64,000 nt of DNA from Tissierella sp. MB52-C2. GTDB lineage: Bacteria; Bacillota; Clostridia; Tissierellales; Tissierellaceae. The notes beneath the pieces were generated by a model, which saw only the letters and a program-made list of their open reading frames with translations, did no database searches and was not told where the DNA came from. The position numbers and the translations under genes were made by a program. The stretch lies in the NCBI RefSeq assembly GCF_030931715.1, contig NZ_CP133261.1:3698643-3762642 (forward strand), in the 5' to 3' direction. Below are positions 26,382-35,359 of the stretch, one piece after another (position 1 is the stretch's first letter; every line of letters starts with the position of its first letter).

Positions 26382-28226
26382 GTGATGAGGTTGGAAAAAA
26401 AGAATTACAGTGTATTTAAAAATATAATTTTTACACATAAATACATATTACAAGAATACAGGAGTAGGTATTGGGCAGGTGCAGTAATAATTATATTGTG
26501 CAATATATTTACAACTTTTATGCTGATATTGTTACCTGCATATGCTGTAAAGTTATTGACAGAAGAAATTAGCATCTCACAGATTTTATTGAAATTAACA
26601 TACTATTGCTTAGTTTTATATTCCATAACAATTTTTTATAAAAGACTTGTACAAAGTTCAGATAACACTGTAAATAAGAAGCGTATGTTTAAATGTCAAG
26701 ATTATTATGACCATATTATGATAACCAATTATCAAAATCTTGATATTTCAGAAAGTAGAGAAATTCTTGATGCAGGACTTGATTCCTATATGGATGCTTT
26801 TAATATAGGATTTACTCATATGATAGTGGATTTTAGAAACTTTATACAAAGTGTTTTAGGTCTTATTGTATATTGTATTTTTATTGCAAGGGTAAATATT
26901 TGGATTTCATTGATTTTAATAGCCATATCCTCTTTTTCCATTATTGTTAATCTTTTAAATGAAAAGTGGATAAATAAAAATAAAGAAAAATGGTTCAAGT
27001 TTGATACAAAATTAAAATATTTATCTACACAGTCCACCTCGCTAAAAAATGCAAAGGATATACGATTATATAGTATGAAAAATTGGTTCATGGATACATC
27101 TGAATACTTAATTAGCCTAAGACAAAATTGGCTAGAGAAGGAGTTAAGAATCTATTATTTAGTTAATGTATCGGAACGAATTCTAACAGCAATAAAATAT
27201 GCCATTGCTTATTTTGTTGTATTTAACAAAGTGAAAAATGGATTAGAAATAAGTCAGTTTATTATGGTTATAGGATTGATTTTAGGGGTTAACAATTGGG
27301 TAACCAGTATATTTGACAATATAAAATATCTACAATTAAATAATACAACTGTAAATAACTCAAGAACTGCCATAGAAATAGATGATGTGAAGTTAGAAAA
27401 TAGTATCAGTAATGATTTGGATTTATATAATCATATAACAGAAGAAAAAACATATGAATTAAGATTTGAAAATGTATCATTTGCTTTTCCAGGAGAAACA
27501 ACAAAAATATTTGATAATTTTAATTTGACTATTGGTAAGGGAGAAAAACTTGCACTAGTAGGAGTTAATGGAGCAGGAAAAACTACACTTGTAAAGTTGA
27601 TGTGTGGATTATATAAACCTACAGAGGGAAAGATATATTTAGACGGTGTAGATATAAGCACATATAAAAGAGAGGATTATTTTAAAGTATTTTCTATCGT
27701 ATTTCAAGATTTTCAAGTACTTGCTTTATCAATGGCTGAAAATATATCTTGCTGTATTAAGGAAAAAACTGACTATAATAAAGTTGATAAATGTATTGAA
27801 TTGTCAGGTCTAAAGGATAAAGTAGATAAATTGAAAAATGGAGTTCATACAACTATGTTAAAAGAACTCGATGATGAAGGTGCTATCTTATCTGGAGGAG
27901 AAACTCAAAAGCTAATGCTTGCCAGATGCTTATATAAAAATAGTCCTATTATGATTTTAGATGAGCCTACTTCAGCCCTAGATGCCTTGGCAGAAAGTGA
28001 AATGTATGAAAAATATAGTTCATTAATAGATGGAAAGACAAGTGTATTTATTTCACATAGATTAAGCTCAACAAAATTTTGTGATAGAATCATTATGTTG
28101 GAACATGGAAAAATTATTGAGGAAGGTACTCACTATAATTTATTAAAAAACAACGGTGAGTATGCAAAGATGTTTAATATTCAGTCGTCTTACTATCAAG
28201 AGGAGGTGCCTGAAATTGTTTGCTAA
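26382..28226 (+). CDS. ABC exporter half-transporter (permease-ATPase fusion), subunit 1
   Basis: The protein has about 611-614 residues: six membrane segments in the first 320, then an ATPase with Walker A GVNGAGKTT (about 394), Q-loop VFQDF, signature LSGGETQKL and Walker B MILDEPTSALD. The start is unclear: GTG 26382, ATG 26385 or TTG 26391, the last having GGGGTG at the best distance. It overlaps the next gene by 11 bp, so the two proteins probably form a heterodimer. Both nucleotide sites look intact. Proximity to the radical SAM gene hints at export of a modified product; this is inference. Confidence 0.88.
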   Translation: MMRLEKKNYSVFKNIIFTHKYILQEYRSRYWAGAVIIILCNIFTTFMLILLPAYAVKLLTEEISISQILLKLTYYCLVLYSITIFYKRLVQSSDNTVNKKRMFKCQDYYDHIMITNYQNLDISESREILDAGLDSYMDAFNIGFTHMIVDFRNFIQSVLGLIVYCIFIARVNIWISLILIAISSFSIIVNLLNEKWINKNKEKWFKFDTKLKYLSTQSTSLKNAKDIRLYSMKNWFMDTSEYLISLRQNWLEKELRIYYLVNVSERILTAIKYAIAYFVVFNKVKNGLEISQFIMVIGLILGVNNWVTSIFDNIKYLQLNNTTVNNSRTAIEIDDVKLENSISNDLDLYNHITEEKTYELRFENVSFAFPGETTKIFDNFNLTIGKGEKLALVGVNGAGKTTLVKLMCGLYKPTEGKIYLDGVDISTYKREDYFKVFSIVFQDFQVLALSMAENISCCIKEKTDYNKVDKCIELSGLKDKVDKLKNGVHTTMLKELDDEGAILSGGETQKLMLARCLYKNSPIMILDEPTSALDALAESEMYEKYSSLIDGKTSVFISHRLSSTKFCDRIIMLEHGKIIEEGTHYNLLKNNGEYAKMFNIQSSYYQEEVPEIVC

Positions 28227-30084
28227 AATATTCAAAGGATTTAATTATCATAAAGATGGTTTTGAAAGTTTAAAAATAGTTCACAAAATAGACAGAAGTA
28301 TTATACCATTATTGATAGTACAATCTATTCTATCTGCATTGTTTCCATATATAGAGCTTTATATTTCTGCATATATGATTAATTCAATTATAGCAAAGGA
28401 TTTTGTAAAAATACCATCTTTGATAATAGGTTTAGTTCTATCAAATCTATTGATTGGTTTGTTGATAGATTTTTTAAATAATATAAATAAGTATAAAGCA
28501 GATTATATTCAAAGAAAAATGATTATTTTAATTAATGAGAAGGCAATGGAAATAGACTTTGACATTATGGAGGACCCTCAGGTATTACAAAAAATATCTA
28601 ATGCAGAATATACCATGGAGCATACAGGAGGATATTATGGCTTTATAATGTATTATAGGAAATTACTTGAGGGGATTTTTAAAATTATAACATCGGTCTC
28701 TTTGGTTATAAGTCTATGTGTTTTAGCACCAGTAAGTAACATCCATATTATAAATACACTTGCATCTATGCCATTTTCATTAGGTGTATTAGTAGTTCTA
28801 ACTGTATCTAATATGAAGTTCAATAAATATGTGGAAATAAAATCTAAGAGTCATAGTTCAGATTTATTTAATAATAAAATAATCGTTGAAAGGAAATTCA
28901 GTTACTATACAGACCAAATATTCTTAAACTATCCCATGGGAAAGGATATAAGAATATTTAATATGTTTGAAATGATCCACAATAATTATAAGAAATATAT
29001 GCATGAATCTGGAAAGTTTTTCGATATGTTTTATTATGAGAAGGTTAAAAATAAAGAAACATGGAATCTTTTAAGTAACTCCATTTATATGTATATTGCA
29101 TATATTATTGTAATTTTAAAGGTATTAGCTGGAAGTATTACAATTGGTGAACTTACAAAATATATAGGTGCCATAAGTATATTTAACAATGCGGTTACAG
29201 ATATAATTAGTGTCAATCAGCGTATAAAACTTCAAACTGAATTTGTGAAAGTATTTAATGAATTTATTAATATGGAGAATAAAAAACAAACTGGTTTATT
29301 ATCGATAGAAAAGAGTAAAGATGAGGTATATGATATTGAATTCCACAATGTATCATTTAAGTATCCAAATACTGAGGGCCATGTTCTTAAAGATATATCC
29401 TGCAAATTAACTGTAAAGGATAAAATAGCTGTTGTAGGAAAAAATGGTGCTGGTAAAACCACATTTATAAAGCTATTAACAAGACTTTATGACCCAACAG
29501 AAGGATATATAACTTTAAATGGTATAGATATAAAGGAATATGATTATAGTGAGTATTTATCAATATTTTCTGTTGTATTTCAAGATTTTAATTTGTTTGC
29601 ATTTCCTGTAGGTGAAAATATTGCCACAAATAGAAATGTGGAAGATGATAAGGTATGGAATTGTTTAAGTTTATCTGGAATAGCCAATAGAATAAAAGAA
29701 ATGCCACAAAATATAGAAACCAATTTATATAAATATGATGAGGATGGAGTGGAAGTAAGTGGTGGAGAAGCACAAAAAATAGCAATTGCAAGAGCATTAT
29801 ATAAGGATGCCCCCTTTGTCATACTTGATGAACCAACATCAGCATTGGATCCAATTAGTGAGTTTGAAATCTATTCAAGATTCAATGAGTTAGTAGAAGA
29901 TAAGACAAGTATTTTTATATCCCATAGAATGAGCAGTTGCAGATTTTGTGATAATATAATAGTGTTTGATAGTGGAAAAATTATTCAAAGGGGTAATCAT
30001 GATACTCTTATTAAGGATGAAAACAATATTTACGCAAGCTTGTACAATGCACAGGCAAAATACTATAAAAGAGAAACGGTTTAA
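28216..30084 (+). CDS. ABC exporter half-transporter (permease-ATPase fusion), subunit 2
   Basis: The protein has 623 residues. The transmembrane domain covers about residues 20-330. The ATPase has Walker A GKNGAGKTT (about 412), Q-loop VFQDFNLF, signature VSGGEAQKI and Walker B VILDEPTSALD. The TTG at 28216 is chosen because GAGGAGGTG lies 7 bp before it, inside the end of the first subunit gene; the frame stays open further upstream. It is the translationally coupled partner of the previous gene. The motif VFQDF is shared by both subunits, suggesting they arose by duplication. Confidence 0.88.
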   Translation: MFAKIFKGFNYHKDGFESLKIVHKIDRSIIPLLIVQSILSALFPYIELYISAYMINSIIAKDFVKIPSLIIGLVLSNLLIGLLIDFLNNINKYKADYIQRKMIILINEKAMEIDFDIMEDPQVLQKISNAEYTMEHTGGYYGFIMYYRKLLEGIFKIITSVSLVISLCVLAPVSNIHIINTLASMPFSLGVLVVLTVSNMKFNKYVEIKSKSHSSDLFNNKIIVERKFSYYTDQIFLNYPMGKDIRIFNMFEMIHNNYKKYMHESGKFFDMFYYEKVKNKETWNLLSNSIYMYIAYIIVILKVLAGSITIGELTKYIGAISIFNNAVTDIISVNQRIKLQTEFVKVFNEFINMENKKQTGLLSIEKSKDEVYDIEFHNVSFKYPNTEGHVLKDISCKLTVKDKIAVVGKNGAGKTTFIKLLTRLYDPTEGYITLNGIDIKEYDYSEYLSIFSVVFQDFNLFAFPVGENIATNRNVEDDKVWNCLSLSGIANRIKEMPQNIETNLYKYDEDGVEVSGGEAQKIAIARALYKDAPFVILDEPTSALDPISEFEIYSRFNELVEDKTSIFISHRMSSCRFCDNIIVFDSGKIIQRGNHDTLIKDENNIYASLYNAQAKYYKRETV

Positions 30085-30115
30085 TAAATTTTAGAATAAA
30101 TTGACGAAGCTTTAT

Positions 30116-30149
30116 AAGAGTGGAAAGGTAGAAATATCTGGCCACTTTT
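30116..30149 (+). terminator. Probable intrinsic terminator after the ABC exporter pair
   Basis: AAGAGTGG (30116-30123) pairs with CCACTTTT (30142-30149), with one G-T wobble and a small inner stem. TTTTATTT follows. Weaker than other terminators in the window. Confidence 0.55.
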
Positions 30150-30256
30150 TTATTTATAACACTATAAAGGCTAAGTAGATGACTTTAAAAGAAGGATTTG
30201 GAAGTAGAATTCTTTATGTTATAATATAATCAATAGATTACTAGGGGGATGGAAAT

Positions 30257-31036
30257 ATGGAATCAATAGTAACCATAAGGAATTTAAGTAAGAGCTATGG
30301 AGAGAAAGAGGTATTACGGGATATTAATCTAGATGTACATAAGGGAGAAATCATAGGGTATATAGGACCAAATGGGGCTGGAAAGAGTACGACAGTGAAA
30401 ATCATGCTAGGTTTAGTTGGAGATTATTCTGGAGATATAAAGATATTTGGGGAAGATATAAGAGACGGAAAAGTAGATTATAAAAAGAAAATCGGATATG
30501 TACCTGAGACTGCTGAAATTTATGAAAATCTTACAGCTAGAGAATATCTGACTTTTATTGGAGAACTCTATGGCATAAAATATGAAGAAGCAAATAAAAA
30601 AGCTGGGAAGTTAATGGATCTATTTGGAATTAAAGATGTTTATGATGCTAGAATAAGCTCTTATTCTAAGGGAATGAAGCAAAAGACTCTTATAATATCG
30701 GCTTTAATCAATGATCCTGACGTTCTATTCCTAGATGAGCCTTTAAGCGGAATGGATGCCAACAGCGTTATGGTATTTAAGGAAGTATTAGCAGAGTTAG
30801 CTAGAAAGGGAAAAACTATTTTCTACTCTTCTCATATTATGGAGGTTGTTGAGAAAATCAGTAGTAGGATAATACTTATAAATAATGGAGAAATAGTAGC
30901 CGATGGAAGTTTTAATGATTTAAAGGGTATAACTATGGATAGTTCATTAGAGAAGATATTTAATCAATTAACAGGATTCAATGAACATGAGAAAATAGCT
31001 AAGGAAATAGTAGCTACCATAGAAGAGGTGATATAG
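30257..31036 (+). CDS. ABC transporter ATP-binding protein
   Basis: The protein has 259 residues: Walker A GPNGAGKST (about residue 39), a degenerate signature YSKGMKQKT (about 138) and Walker B VLFLDEPLSGMD. This pattern is typical of ABC-2/EcsA-type ATPases. AGGGGGATGG precedes the ATG. It abuts the large permease gene with no gap, so the two are one unit. Substrate unknown. Confidence 0.88.
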   Translation: MESIVTIRNLSKSYGEKEVLRDINLDVHKGEIIGYIGPNGAGKSTTVKIMLGLVGDYSGDIKIFGEDIRDGKVDYKKKIGYVPETAEIYENLTAREYLTFIGELYGIKYEEANKKAGKLMDLFGIKDVYDARISSYSKGMKQKTLIISALINDPDVLFLDEPLSGMDANSVMVFKEVLAELARKGKTIFYSSHIMEVVEKISSRIILINNGEIVADGSFNDLKGITMDSSLEKIFNQLTGFNEHEKIAKEIVATIEEVI

Positions 31037-32662
31037 ATGAAGGATTTTGGAGTATTAAGATTCTTAGACATCTTCAAGGGCATATTTGAAAAAATTGGAG
31101 TAGATTATCCTGCAATGCGAAAGATACTTAATGTAAAGCTAATATTAGATGGAAGAAGAGTATCTACCGTTTTAAGCAATCAAAATAATAAGAAAAAAGA
31201 AAAGGAAAGTAAAGATAAGAATAACTTCCTAAAGTCTTTATGGACATATATTTTAATGGGGGCCTTCTTAATTTTATTTATAGTAATTGGAGACAATTTC
31301 TTGTTTCAAATGAGCTTTGTATTTGGAATAACTATGTTTCTATTGATGACTTCTTTAATAGCTGATTTTAGTTCGGTACTACTAGATATAAAGGATAAGG
31401 AGATATTACTTTCAAAGCCTATAGATAGTAAGACCTTAAATATGGCTAAGATATTACATATATTCATGTATATTACAGCTATTACTATGGCTATTTCTGG
31501 GCCTTCACTTATTGTATCTATAAAAAGACATGGATTTACTTTCTTTTTTATATATTTATTAGCAGTTATTTTAATTGCATTGTTTACCATAATACTTACT
31601 GCCCTCATTTACCTTGTAGTTCTTAGGTTTTCCAGCGGTGAAAAACTAAAGGATATTATTAATTATGTTCAAATAGGTCTAACTATAGTTATGTCACTGG
31701 GTTATCAACTAATAGGCAGACTTTTCGACTTTATAGATATAAATAATTTGGAATATAATCCTAGCCTATGGAAATACTTTTTTCCGCCATTATGGTTTGC
31801 AGCACCCTTTGAGTTAATATTAAAGGGTAATAATGAAAGTTATATTGTAATTTATTCTATACTTGGAGTTGTAATTCCAATTGTATCTATTGTGATTTAT
31901 ATAAAACTCATGCCTATGTTTGAAAGAAATTTACAGAAGCTAAATAGTGCAGAGGGGCAGACTAAAGATAAGAATAAAGTTAATATTTTTGTATCAAAGT
32001 TAGCCTGTAAAGATGAGGAGGAGAGAACTTTTTACAAATTTGCTGCTAATATGTTAAAAAATGAGAGAACCTTCAAATTAAAGGTTTATCCAAGTTTGGG
32101 GATGGCAATTATATTTCCATTTCTTATGATGTTTAGTATGAATAGAAGTCAATTCTCAAATATTTCTAATACGAAAAATTACTTATGGATTTACATGGCT
32201 TTTGTGATGATTCCTAATATATTAATTCTCTTAGGGTATTCTGGAAATTATAAAGGAGCCTGGATATACGAAACTATACCTATTAAAAATAAACCAGCTA
32301 TTTATAGAGGCACTGTTAAGGCGGCAATAGTTAACCTATTTGCACCTGTATTTGTTTTAGTGAGCTTAATATTTCTAATTATATATAAAATGCAGATAGT
32401 AGATCAGATGATAGTAGTTGGAATAAATATGCTGCTCTTTACTATTATAGAATTTAAGATATTAGATAAGAATCTGCCGTTCTCTAGAGCCTTTGAAGTA
32501 ACAGAAGGTCCAGGTGGATATAATATCCTAATAAGTATATTTATTATGGGTATGTTTATATTGGGGCATTATATATTGACTAGAATTCCTTATGGTGTAT
32601 ATGCTTATATTCCAGTTGGATTGATTATAAGCAAAGTAGCTTGGAAGAAATGTGTTGCTTAG
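31037..32662 (+). CDS. Large ABC transporter permease subunit
   Basis: The protein has 541 residues with about 12 hydrophobic segments, twice the usual ABC-2 size. A soluble, lysine-rich N-terminal stretch (about residues 45-65, NNKKKEKESKDKN) precedes the first membrane segment. The conserved DKEILLSKPIDSKTLNMAK motif around residues 115-133 resembles the coupling region of EcsB/ABC-2 permeases. GAAGAGGTGATAT precedes the ATG, immediately behind the ATPase stop codon. It is the membrane partner of that ATPase. Function unknown. Confidence 0.8.
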   Translation: MKDFGVLRFLDIFKGIFEKIGVDYPAMRKILNVKLILDGRRVSTVLSNQNNKKKEKESKDKNNFLKSLWTYILMGAFLILFIVIGDNFLFQMSFVFGITMFLLMTSLIADFSSVLLDIKDKEILLSKPIDSKTLNMAKILHIFMYITAITMAISGPSLIVSIKRHGFTFFFIYLLAVILIALFTIILTALIYLVVLRFSSGEKLKDIINYVQIGLTIVMSLGYQLIGRLFDFIDINNLEYNPSLWKYFFPPLWFAAPFELILKGNNESYIVIYSILGVVIPIVSIVIYIKLMPMFERNLQKLNSAEGQTKDKNKVNIFVSKLACKDEEERTFYKFAANMLKNERTFKLKVYPSLGMAIIFPFLMMFSMNRSQFSNISNTKNYLWIYMAFVMIPNILILLGYSGNYKGAWIYETIPIKNKPAIYRGTVKAAIVNLFAPVFVLVSLIFLIIYKMQIVDQMIVVGINMLLFTIIEFKILDKNLPFSRAFEVTEGPGGYNILISIFIMGMFILGHYILTRIPYGVYAYIPVGLIISKVAWKKCVA

Positions 32663-32670
32663 GGAAGGTG

Positions 32671-33528
32671 ATGATAATTTATTTAAATACTTTTACATTT
32701 CCAAATGAAGGTATGGAATTTGACTTTTTGCTAGGGATAAGAAGAACTTGCTATGACTCATTTTATCCATTTAAGATATTATCAAAACATGATCTTGAAA
32801 GAGTTGATTTTGAGCAAATTACGATTTTCTATGGTGGGAATGGCTCGGGAAAATCAACAGCATTAAATGTGATTGCAGAAAAAACGGAAATCAATCGCGA
32901 TTCTATCTATAATAAATCTAATTTTTATGGAGACTATGTCAGTATGTGTACGATGGAGATTGTGACTGATATTCCTGAAAAAAGCAGAATTATTACTAGT
33001 GATGATGTCTTTGATTATATGTTTAATATCCGCAACCTTAATGAAGGAATTGATCAAAAACGAGAAGAACTTTTTGGGGAATATTTAGATTCTAAGTATT
33101 CTCAGTTTCAAATGAATTCCATAGCAGATTATGAAAAATTAAAAAAGATGAATGATAGTAGAAGAAAAACTCAGTCACGTTTTGTGAGAAATGAATTAAT
33201 GGATAATGTACGAGAATATTCAAATGGTGAAAGTGCCTTTCTATATTTTACAGAAAAAATAGAAGAAAATGGACTTTATCTATTAGATGAGCCTGAAAAC
33301 AGTCTTTCCCCAAAGCGTCAGATGGAGTTAATGAGATTTATTGAGGACTCGGCACGATTTTTTAACTGTCAATTTATTATATCAACACATTCTCCTTTTT
33401 TCCTTGCTATGGCTGGGGCAAAGATATATGATCTTGATGAAAACCCAGTTGTAGTGAAGAAATGGACAGAACTAGAAAATATGCGTACATACTATGAATT
33501 TTTTAAGAAATATGAAAATGAGTTTTAA
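32671..33528 (+). CDS. Stand-alone AAA ATPase (AAA_21/ABC-like predicted ATPase)
   Basis: The protein has 286 residues. It is a soluble ABC-superfamily fold: Walker A GGNGSGKST (55-63), a signature-like stretch EYSNGESAF and Walker B with catalytic glutamate LYLLDEPENSLS, then H-loop STHSPFFLA. There is no membrane or DNA-binding part, and no partner nuclease gene next to it. GGAAGGTG precedes the ATG at 32671; a GTG three bases earlier is possible. It lies 8 bp behind the permease but is not an obvious subunit. Related ATPases occur in defence or SMC-like contexts, but nothing here proves that. Confidence 0.75.
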   Translation: MIIYLNTFTFPNEGMEFDFLLGIRRTCYDSFYPFKILSKHDLERVDFEQITIFYGGNGSGKSTALNVIAEKTEINRDSIYNKSNFYGDYVSMCTMEIVTDIPEKSRIITSDDVFDYMFNIRNLNEGIDQKREELFGEYLDSKYSQFQMNSIADYEKLKKMNDSRRKTQSRFVRNELMDNVREYSNGESAFLYFTEKIEENGLYLLDEPENSLSPKRQMELMRFIEDSARFFNCQFIISTHSPFFLAMAGAKIYDLDENPVVVKKWTELENMRTYYEFFKKYENEF

Positions 33529-33540
33529 AGAATATTTGAC

Positions 33541-33576
33541 AAGGCTCACTGAGGATATTTATCCTCAGTGAGCCTT
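33541..33576. terminator. Bidirectional terminator between convergent genes
   Basis: The 16-bp perfect stem AAGGCTCACTGAGGAT / ATCCTCAGTGAGCCTT with loop ATTT is followed by ATTTTCTT. It serves the plus-strand AAA ATPase gene and the minus-strand ABC operon. Confidence 0.9.
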
Positions 33577-33613
33577 ATTTTCTTGGAATTTAATATTCCT
33601 TTTAATAATTTCT

Positions 33614-35359
33614 TTAACTCCAAGTCATTCTTTCCAGTATGACACGTTTGTTATACCAGTCGTCGCTTTGCAAAAGTTGTTTTGGTGTCCCCACATTTTT
33701 AACCATGCCATTTTCTAAGAGAACCACTGTGTCACTAGCAACCATAGAAGACATACGATGTGAAATGGATAGTATCGTATGGGATTTGCTTACCTTTTGT
33801 AGTACTGAAACTATTTTTTCTTCTGTTATGGAATCAAGGTTCGCCGTAATCTCATCAAGTAGCAGAATTGGAGGATTATTCACAATAGCTCTTGCTATGG
33901 AAAGAAGCTGTTTTTGTCCTTGTGAAAATATGGTATCACTTATTATTACAGTGTCCAAACCGTTTTCCAACGTAGCAATGTAGTCGGTTAATCCTACGAA
34001 ATCCAAAGCATTTTCAATCTGTTCTCTTGTAATGCTTTCATCTCTCAAACTAATCTGTTCGGCAATGGTTCCTTTCACAATATGAATATTTTGATCCACA
34101 TATCCGAATATCTTTCGTTTCTCTGAGTTGGGTATATCACAGACATTGAATCCACTTATTGTGATATTTCCATTAGTTGGCTCCAAAAGACCCATAATTA
34201 GTTTGAAGAGTGTGGTTTTCCCAACACCGGTTCTACCTATAAAGGCGATATTTTCACCAGGTTTAAAGCTAAGATTAATATCTTTCAATATATCCACACC
34301 ATTTTCATATTGAAAACTAAGTTCATTAAAGGCGATTCTCACATTACTGCGATTGGGAATAATGTCAGCAGCCGTAACATTTGCCTTTTTCGGGTTGTCT
34401 TCCGGTTCTTTTATAAAGTCATTCACTCTGTGGATACCCGATATCGCCTGCTGGATACTTTGAAGTTCCATGCCAAGGCTTTCGATTGGCTTAAACAGGC
34501 TAGATATAAGTTCTATGGTTGCAGCTACCATACCCAATGATATTCCCAAGTAGTTTAATTGGGCTGATGACAGGATGATGACAAGACTGATAAAAACTGC
34601 TCGTGTAATTTGAATGATCGGAGGGAATATGGAATCGTACCAGTTCACTTTTTCAACGGTTTTATAGCTATCGAGCAGATAACCAATATAGTTTTTCTCC
34701 ATATATTCTTCTTTGCTATAAGATTTTATCATCTGTACATTTTTAAGGCTTTCGGAAATATGGTTGTTTACTTTGCCAATAAGTATTCTGTTCTCAACTT
34801 GTGCTTTTAACATTTTTCGTTGAAAAAGCCGTGTGATAGCATAAATGATAGGCAGAAGAAACAAAGTTATGATTCCAAGTTTTTCACTGAACATCCATAT
34901 TGAAATGACAATACCAATTATTTTCAGGCAATCAATGACCATTCCAATAATGCCATTAGTAAACAACGAGTTAATAGCGTCAACATCATTTGTGAAACGT
35001 GATACGACCATCCCTGAGGTATTTTCTGAAAAAAAGAGTGCATTTATTTTTTCAAGTTTCTCCATCATCTCCATGCGTATTTCTTTAGTGATTTTCTGCC
35101 CTAAGACTGTTAGAATTGCTTCCTTCATAAAATCGAAAATACCAGCAAACAATATTGCACCTATGTAGGCACCAGCCAAAACAAGCAGCTTATCCGCAGT
35201 TTTTTGAACAAGGTTTTGATCAATTATTATTTTCAAAATTTGGGGCGGGATTAGACTTAATAAAACAACACCTATTATTGAAATCAGTAATAGGATACTT
35301 AATCCAATATCTTTTTTAATAACTCTTATAATAGCTGTCTTAACTGGGTTATTTTTCAT
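33614..35359 (-). CDS. Multidrug-type ABC exporter, half-transporter with consensus catalytic site
   Basis: The protein has 581 residues: six membrane segments, then an ATPase with Walker A GRTGVGKTT (about 373), signature FSQGQKQLL and Walker B ILLLDEITANLD, with catalytic glutamate. AAGGAAGG lies 8 bp before the ATG at 35359. It overlaps the upstream half-transporter gene by 11 bp. The partner has a degenerate catalytic residue, so the two form an asymmetric heterodimer like the MdlAB, PatAB and TM287/288 group. Drug efflux is the likely family role. Confidence 0.9.
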   Translation of the reverse strand: MKNNPVKTAIIRVIKKDIGLSILLLISIIGVVLLSLIPPQILKIIIDQNLVQKTADKLLVLAGAYIGAILFAGIFDFMKEAILTVLGQKITKEIRMEMMEKLEKINALFFSENTSGMVVSRFTNDVDAINSLFTNGIIGMVIDCLKIIGIVISIWMFSEKLGIITLFLLPIIYAITRLFQRKMLKAQVENRILIGKVNNHISESLKNVQMIKSYSKEEYMEKNYIGYLLDSYKTVEKVNWYDSIFPPIIQITRAVFISLVIILSSAQLNYLGISLGMVAATIELISSLFKPIESLGMELQSIQQAISGIHRVNDFIKEPEDNPKKANVTAADIIPNRSNVRIAFNELSFQYENGVDILKDINLSFKPGENIAFIGRTGVGKTTLFKLIMGLLEPTNGNITISGFNVCDIPNSEKRKIFGYVDQNIHIVKGTIAEQISLRDESITREQIENALDFVGLTDYIATLENGLDTVIISDTIFSQGQKQLLSIARAIVNNPPILLLDEITANLDSITEEKIVSVLQKVSKSHTILSISHRMSSMVASDTVVLLENGMVKNVGTPKQLLQSDDWYNKRVILERMTWS

